Origin: Gaeumannomyces sp. JS-464
Lineage: Eukaryota; Ascomycota; Sordariomycetes; Magnaporthales; Magnaporthaceae
Reading direction: 5' to 3'
NCBI GenBank assembly: GCA_002197995.1
Contig: NGZR01000001.1
Span: 11,799,501 to 11,863,500, forward strand
Length of the DNA stretch: 64,000 nt
Shown: piece after piece, positions 57,843-64,000 of the stretch
Layout: every line of letters starts with the position of its first letter
How positions within the stretch are numbered: position 1 is the first letter of the stretch
Program-made: the position numbers and the translations under genes
The notes under the pieces: generated by a model
The model's input: the letters and a program-made list of their open reading frames with translations, nothing else
Databases searched by the model: none
Told to the model about the DNA's origin: nothing

Positions 57843-60193
57843 GAGAGATTGAACACAGCTTCGTCATTGTCAGATTGTGGAAATGAAACGGCAGCAACGC
57901 CGTCAAAACAGCACATCAGTGCCTCCTGCAATCGCCGCCGACTTCTGAAGTAGCCTCTTGACCAAGCTGACATGCCCTGCCGCAAACCTAAATCTCGGGA
58001 TGAAACCGGCGAGTCCGATCCAGGATCTAACGAGGGCCAGTTGCTCTAGAGTCTCGGTAGAGCAGATGTCGACGTCTAATCTACAATGTGTCGTAGGCAA
58101 GGGCCGGACAGAGAGGGTACCGGCGACGCCTCGAAGTTGAGACGATCTGAGGGGCAAAATGCATCCCGTCAATGATTTCAACGACTGTTTCTTACTGAGG
58201 GATCTGGCCAGGCTCGACCGCATCGCGAAGGGACCGAGCCAGCCGTCTGCACTGCGGGTAATATGTTTGCGGTGCAGCTGAGCACGACGGGCCGGTATGC
58301 AAGTACCTCGGAGTGAGACTGTTCCTGCGTCCGTCCTGCGGGCGAGGACTGCGGCCAGCAACCAGGCTATCAGCGAGGTGCCCGTTGGTCCAAAGGGCAC
58401 GGCACACCATACGAGCGAAATTTGGCTCTCCCCACTCCAGATTCGACGCGGCAGGTCAGGGGCTGGGAGGCCCATGGCCATCGCCAAACTGGACCGTTGC
58501 ATCAATACAAGGCCGTTTGTTGGTTGGTGGTGCGTCGCAATGGCTAGGTATTTCACTCACCATAGTGGGCAAGGCAAGGGAGACAGGCAGTGCCTGGAAA
58601 TTGATGTCAGCAGCCAAGAGGTGTCCTTGGGTGGGGGTGTCTCAATCGGGCTCCGAGGAGGAGAGGTGAGATGGTGCACCGACTTGGAGACAGCCGCGGC
58701 GGCAGTCAGAAGGGACAGTGTGATTTCTGGCGCGTCTCATGTGTCTTTTCCCCCGCCGCACTGTGGCATGCTGCCTCCGACGCTAGAAGACGGCGCCTGG
58801 ATTGGGGCGGTGTGGGTCCACTTTTGGCACAGCCGCGGCACCAAGTTCGAGTGCGCGCGTCGCTGATTGGGCGACACGCGTGCCTTGATGGATAAAAATG
58901 GAAACGAGGCAGGGAACAAGGAGGAGCTCGTTTTTTCCCCCTTCTTTTCCTTGCTCCCGTGGTGGCAAGGCACCAACCGTGCAGATCTGAGCCACCCGAC
59001 AAGCGCGCTAGATGGCGACCCTGCCCGAGTTCTGGCCCGACACCACTGACAGCAGCCAGCTCCCTGCGCTTGGGACCTCTGCCTATTGGGCTCTCCCGGC
59101 CGGCGGCTTGCTGCTCTCAGCCCCTCGTCGGTGCCATTGTTATCCCATCTTGCCTGCTCGATGTGCATGGATGACACTGCAAGCGCACCGCGTCATGCGT
59201 GGTGGCCCTCCACTGGCCGGCCGCCAGCCCGCCTGTTCGCTGGCTGCCAGGGTCAGGGCCCGACGCTGTAGGGCTTCTGGCACTTACCGAAGCCACTATT
59301 GCAACCTCAAGAAACACGACACCCAGATCCCCGTCGGGTTCCGGCAAGCCTCTGCCCACCAGCCTCCATCGAAATGTGGGTGCAGGCCGACCTGATCTGA
59401 GCTCAGCCTCCCAGTGCGGTCTGCATGTTTGTCTGTCTGTCGGGCTGTCGTTGAATTCCATCTTCCTCTATTGTCTCGTCAGGCAGGTTCCTCTTCTCCG
59501 TTTCCCCTGTTTTTCGCGCTTTGTTCTCTGCCAGACATCAGACTTTCTCCCCGAATCTCGACTCTCTAACTCTGCTCTGCTCTTGCCTGACGTCGTTTTT
59601 GCTTTTGTTTCTTCGCTTTGCTTCAGGCTCCCTTCTGTTACGTGTGCGTGCGTGCGTGCGCGGGTTAGGTCTCATACTTGCGGTCTGGGTTGGACTGCAT
59701 GCAGTTAGCGATCGCCTGCTGTCCTGCTTCCCTACCTTTCCACCCACCCAATTTCCTGCTCCATCCCTCCACCGTCCTCCTCCGTACCGCGCTCCTCTCC
59801 CCCCTCCACACGCGCTCACCCAGCCGCAAACCCAATCTGGGTTGTCCTGCGTGGGGAGATCAGTGACCAAGCCGGCCGCATCAGCCTCTCGGAGCGACTT
59901 GGAGGAGTCCTCAGCGCCGCGCCCCCTGGTAGGGTGCAGCACCGCGGTTTGCTGTGCCTCTCGCTTGATAGGTTGTCGCAATTTAACACTACGTCCTCCT
60001 CCCGCCCGCCCTTCCAGGCCGCCCTCGTCACTTTCTTTTCCGCTCTTTCGAATCACCCTCCCTGCTTTCTGCTAGCAGCAGAATATCCTAGCGATAATCC
60101 TCGCAACAAACAGCCGCGAACGAACCGGCGCACTTCCCCGCCTGCGAGCGTCCGCATCCCATCACCACCTCACCTAGCGTCATCCGCTGCTCC

Positions 60194-61329
60194 ATGTCGT
60201 CCAGGCCACCGATGAGGGACGACATCTTCCAGCGCCTGCCTCGGGCAACGGCGCTTCTCATCCTTTCGGCGCTCCTGGAATCCGCTCAAGCTTCGGCACT
60301 TCCCAGGGCGACGGCAACTCTTCCCTATATGGTCCTTGACGTTGTCGCATGGCCGCCGCTTCCTACCGCCCCCGCCCTAACGCCTAACGAGTTCCACGAG
60401 CTGCTTCGCCGTCAGGATACCAACACAGTTTGCGGCTACATCGGCGGCGATCGCAATCTGCCCGCAACCTGCTCACCCGGTTCCCACTGCGTTCTTGATA
60501 GGCAACACAACGCCGTCGGTTGTTGTCCCAATGGCCAGCCGACCTGCTCCACCGGCGTTTTCACCGGCTGTGTCGACCACAACAGCGGCCCTCAGACCAT
60601 CGTCAACCCCTACGTCTACACCTGCCAGGGAAATGACGTTTGCTACAAGAATGTCTTTGGCGGCGGTCAGTCCCAATATGGATGTGGCACCGCTAGCGCC
60701 CTCGGCACCACGGTGGAGGCGTCCGCGTCGGGCCTGACCGACACCCTCTCCCTGACCAGCATCCAGGTCAGCTTCACCGAGTCACTCAGCACGCTGTCCA
60801 CGCCGACGACTATCAATCCGAGCACCGGGACATTCACGCCATCAACCAGGAGTAGCAGCACGACTAGCTCTAAATCATCTTCGTCGAGCAGTTCGAAAAC
60901 CACGAGCAGGTCGTCATCGAGCACTACGTCGTCTTCTACTTCGTCCTCGACCTCTCAGACGACGACCTCCACCACGGGCACCACAAGCTCTCCCGCCGAA
61001 ACCACCAGCGCCGGCGCGGCGTCTGTGAATGGCCCAGGCGGCAATGGAAGCTCGAGAGTCGACAAGACTGGGGCCATTGTGGGCGGTACTATCAGCGGCG
61101 TTGCTGTCCTAATTGCCCTCATGGCTGTTGCCATATTCTTCTGGCGACGGAGGGCGGCCTCCAATGTGCGCAAGGGACCAGGCGTGAACGGCAACACGCA
61201 GTACATCAGCCCGATGACCGGAGCCCAGGGCTTCCAGCGCCTGCACGACAGCAATGCCGCCTATGAGACGGGTATGCCTCCTGGTGCTGTCTCGGCGCTC
61301 CCGCCGGCAGCCGCCATGTACCAGCAGCC

Positions 61330-61363
<34 letters not shown>

Positions 61364-62406
61364 GGATGGCAACAGGAAATGGCGCAACAGCAAGCGCAGA
61401 GGGAGTTGCAGGGACAACAGTGGCAGCAATGGGAGCAGCAGCAGGCGCAGAAATGGGGCATGGATGCAAACGCGCAAGTCGGCTATAATGAAAACTCGGG
61501 CACAGTGCGATACGTCGAGGGTGACCCGACCGCCGCGCAGGCCGGCCACGGTAACGTTGCATACGTCGAGAGCGCGCCCGACGGCGGCAATAATAGTGGC
61601 TACCCACACAGCGCAGCGGCCGCTGCGACTCCGGCCGGTAGCAACCCGGCCGCCGGTGGCTTTGGGAACGCCACCGAGATCACCAGCCCCGCGCGTCCTG
61701 TGTCGGTTGCTCAGGCGCCGCCCACTCATGGCTACCACTACCCGGGTCAGTACCCAGCCGCCTACGCTGGCGCGCCCGTAGCCGCGGCCGCGGTGGCGGG
61801 CGGTGCTGCCGCCGCCACGGGTCTGAACCGGGGCGTTAGCCACGGCGCGACCAGCTCCAGCGGCGGCGCGAGCAGCTATTATAGCAACAGCCACATGCCT
61901 CCTCCGCCCACGTCACCCCCCTCAGGGCCAGTGCCGCCCCCGCCCAGCAGCGCTTACGGCGACAGCTCAGGATCGTCGGTCAGCCGGGGCATGAGCATCA
62001 GAGGCGGGGCGGCGGCAGCATAAGGAGCCACCCCACGCCCATCGCCAGCCAGTTCACCTCGGGAGCCTGGGCGGTGCAGATGCGCGGGTCCCTGCGCGAG
62101 TCAACCGACGATTACGCGAGAGGGTATCCCGATGGACTGGAGCGCATCGGCGAGGACGAGCCCCTGGCCACCAGCATGCAGGACAACCCCGTCGGCAACA
62201 ACAGAAGCAAGGACAACAGCAACGGCAGCTACGCTGACAGCGGCACCACGGGCTTCGACTCGTCAAACCAGCCCGAGGGCGGGGGCCTGGCTCCCAAGGA
62301 TTCCCTCATGTCCCGCGCTAGCGGCAGCAGCAACGCGTCCAGCAACGGTGGCAGGCCGCTCTGGCACCAGAACCGGCCGCACGGTCGCAACCAGATGTGG
62401 ATGTGA
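60194..62406 (+). CDS. Mid2-like single-pass cell-wall sensor protein
   Basis: A hydrophobic leader (TALLILSALLESAQASA) precedes a Cys-rich ectodomain (VCGYIGGDRNLPATC, HCVLDRQHNAVGCCPNG, TGCVD). A Ser/Thr-rich stalk likely to be O-glycosylated follows. One membrane segment (GGTISGVAVLIALMAVAIFF) ends in a WRRR stop-transfer signal. The long cytosolic tail has a Gln-rich run and Pro/Ala-rich parts. This layout matches fungal Mid2/Mtl1/Wsc-type sensors of the wall-integrity pathway. The frame reaches a TAA at 62021-62023, but adding one G in the run at 62006-62009 continues it (SQFTSGAWAVQMRGSLREST) to TGA 62406. The total is then an exact 737 codons plus stop. The start could also be the ATG at 60212. 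Confidence 0.8.
61316..61364. repeat. CAG/CAA repeat coding a Gln run
   Basis: Mixed CAG and CAA codons give about 12 consecutive Gln residues in the cytosolic tail of the wall-sensor protein. Confidence 0.85.
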
Positions 62407-63057
62407 GATGTTTCGAACTTGCATCTCTGAACGCAACACTTGTTTTTACACGCCACGCGCATCCTCGCCCGGAACGCGCTGGGTAGCGGATGTTTAATGA
62501 AACCATACACTACTGTCATTTTCTTTATAATATGTTCTTTTGCTGTCACCATCTCGGATTTTCTTCGTCATACAAGCGCCATTTCAACGCCTTCATTGCG
62601 CCGGAGTTAAGTTTGTTTCGAACCGGGGCGTTTAAAGGGAAAACAGAGTGAACCGATTTACACATGTCCGATCAGCATTTTCAACACAAGGGTTCGCATT
62701 ATCGCAAGGCTATTATTCTCTTATCGGTATTCCTGGTATAGCCCTATGAGATCTAAACTACTAGTTTTATCGGCTTGGCTATGAAATTCAGTATCTAGTC
62801 CTTTCGCAGCGTGTGGAGTTCCACATGATCTCGGTGCACCAAAATCACACATGAGTCCCATGGGAGCAACACTGTTTGGAAGGCGTCACTGTGCCGCGGT
62901 TGTTCCTCAAATATCAACGCTGATTGGTATCCTTACGGGCAAGAAATAGAAGCCATCGCTTTACGCCCACAGGAACGTGTTGGTTCTGCAATCGTACTTT
63001 GAACTTGTCGTCTCTCATGCCTCTGCCGTCCTCGGTTTCAGTCACAAGCAGGAATCT
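62407..63057. other. intergenic between convergent 3' ends
   Basis: 3' flanks of the wall-sensor gene (+) and the copper transporter gene (-). No supported frame was found. Confidence 0.5.
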
Positions 63058-63867
63058 TCAGCCGCAGCACACAGTGGCCTCGTTTGCAGCGCTGGTTTGG
63101 CCGCGGTTTCTGGAAAGACCACCTAGTTAGTTCTGTGATTTCTTGCGCTAAGGTCGCGAAGAAGCACACACAAAAAGAAGGACACATACCCCGCGGCCAA
63201 AGTTTCCCAACCGAACACAAAGTATCCGAGAGGTAGGAGCCGATGAAGATGCATATAATGATGTACCCATTGTAGTACATGGCCAGCAACATGACGAAGT
63301 AGGCGACGGCGAACTGCATCATGTGCAGCAGGGCACGGACGGCCTGCTGGGGCAGGATGGGCTTGAAAGAGGCCGCCGTCACCACGCCGCCGCCGGGGCC
63401 CTTGGTGCTGCTGCCGGCCGAGGCGCTCTCGGCGGCAGCGCCCGGCGCGGCGGCGACGGGATTGGGGGTGCTGGCCAGGTGCCGGCGGATCAGGAAACGG
63501 TCGTACTCCTTGACGGACCGGCGGAGGAGCTCGAGCGCCATGACGAGCAGGACGACGCCGACGCAGGAGCCCGCAAACATGCCGGCCGAGGTGATCCTCC
63601 ACGAGCTGGCGATGAAGCAGCTGTCGATCGTGTACCAGTTCCAAAGCATCTTGGACGGGCGACGAGGGGAGGGCCTGGTTAGTGGGGAAATTTGGCGGGC
63701 TGGGGGAGGGAGGATGGTTCCTCGTCCGGACACAAACTTACGGATATCTTGCAGCCGCCGCCATGCCTCCCATGCCTCCCATGCCCGCATGCCCATGCCG
63801 CCGCACCAGTAGCGGTGGACATGCCGGCCGAGGTGGTGCTTGTCATGGCTCCGTGGTCGTGGTTCAT
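63058..63867 (-). CDS. Ctr-type copper transporter
   Basis: The ATG at 63867-63865 begins MNHDHGAM, a short His/Met-bearing N-terminus ending in a Cys-Lys segment. Intron 63741-63650 joins it to MLWNWYTIDSCFIASSWRIT, the conserved start of Ctr domain 1. Three membrane segments are visible (FAGSCVGVVLLVMALELLRR, FAVAYFVMLLAMYYNGYIII, GYFVFGWETLAA). The second carries an MXXXM-like motif (MLLAM). A second intron begins at 63189 and the last exon ends near AANEATVCCG, matching the Cys-Cys tail of the family. One base is missing near 63225, and the final splice frame is uncertain. Ctr trimers import Cu(I); plasma-membrane versus vacuolar location is not decided by the sequence. Confidence 0.85.
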
Positions 63868-64000
63868 TGTGGGCGTCTTTTATCTAGCCAGACTGTTCAG
63901 GAGTCTGAGAGCCGATGACAAAATCCGCCGTGCAACTAACAAAGTTTTCGGGGGAAATATGAAAAGGTAGAAAACAAAAAGTATTTGGCAGTGTGTGTGT

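Larger units (their letters stand above)
57335..60193. other. 2.9-kb intergenic region
   Basis: It begins with a TTTTT at 57340-57344, a likely RNA polymerase III terminator for the tRNA. A 21-A run lies at 57822-57842. From about 59400 to 60190 the plus strand is strongly pyrimidine-rich, suggesting a long promoter and leader of the wall-sensor gene. No coding exon is supported. Confidence 0.5.

Noticed and set aside
60473..61894. Minus-strand Leu/Val-rich frames opposite the wall-sensor gene
   Set aside because: They arise from the Ser/Thr and Gln codon repeats of the plus-strand gene read in antisense; no independent support.

Overview
This is a GC-rich nuclear contig from a filamentous ascomycete (Pezizomycotina, probably Sordariomycetes). 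The evidence is the spliceosomal introns of about 40-190 nt, the fungal protein families (APSES/Bqt4, RTA1, fungal TRP channel, SesA-NACHT NLR, Mid2-like sensor, GH10 xylanase, GH5_7 mannanase) and a Fot1/pogo-type transposon. Nothing looks bacterial or viral. I assigned functions by recognising families in translated exons; no search was run.

Layout. 0-7.9 kb: 3' end of a D-2-hydroxyacid dehydrogenase (+), an unrecognised gene with an Arg/Ser-rich tail (+), a PI31 proteasome regulator (-) and an alpha-carbonic anhydrase with an Ala/Pro/Lys tail (-). 7.9-14.2 kb: gene-poor, with one weak gene candidate. 14.2-25.7 kb: a Pro-rich CCHC zinc-knuckle protein (-), a Ppg1-type phosphatase (+), Rho-GDI (-) and a Bqt4-like inner-nuclear-membrane protein (+). 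26.4-33.4 kb: 3-hydroxyisobutyrate dehydrogenase (+), an RTA1 membrane protein (+), a calmodulin-like protein (-) and an archaemetzincin (+). An AT-richer, gene-free stretch follows. 35.7-36.9 kb: a secreted GH10 xylanase (+). 37.2-44.3 kb: a SesA-NACHT NLR-type gene (-) cut in two by a 1.88-kb Fot1/pogo-like element (40106-41983). 45.4-54.2 kb: an AAA+ ATPase (+), an S9C peptidase (+) and a YVC1-type TRP channel (-). 55.1-64 kb: a secreted GH5_7 mannanase (+), an intron-containing tRNA, a Mid2-like wall sensor (+) and a Ctr copper transporter (-).

The genes are mostly independent housekeeping, secretory and sensing functions with alternating strands. The two hemicellulases could act together on plant cell walls, and the TRP channel and calmodulin-like protein both belong to calcium handling, but proximity alone does not show co-regulation.

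Two things dominate the reading. First, many conserved genes carry single-base indels, most often one base missing from a run of C or G. Six genes with multiple exons are perfectly in frame. Homopolymer errors in the assembly are the simplest explanation, so I annotate these loci as genes with frameshifts. Second, the NLR locus is a real structural disruption: removing the element and one TA restores the reading frame across the insertion site.
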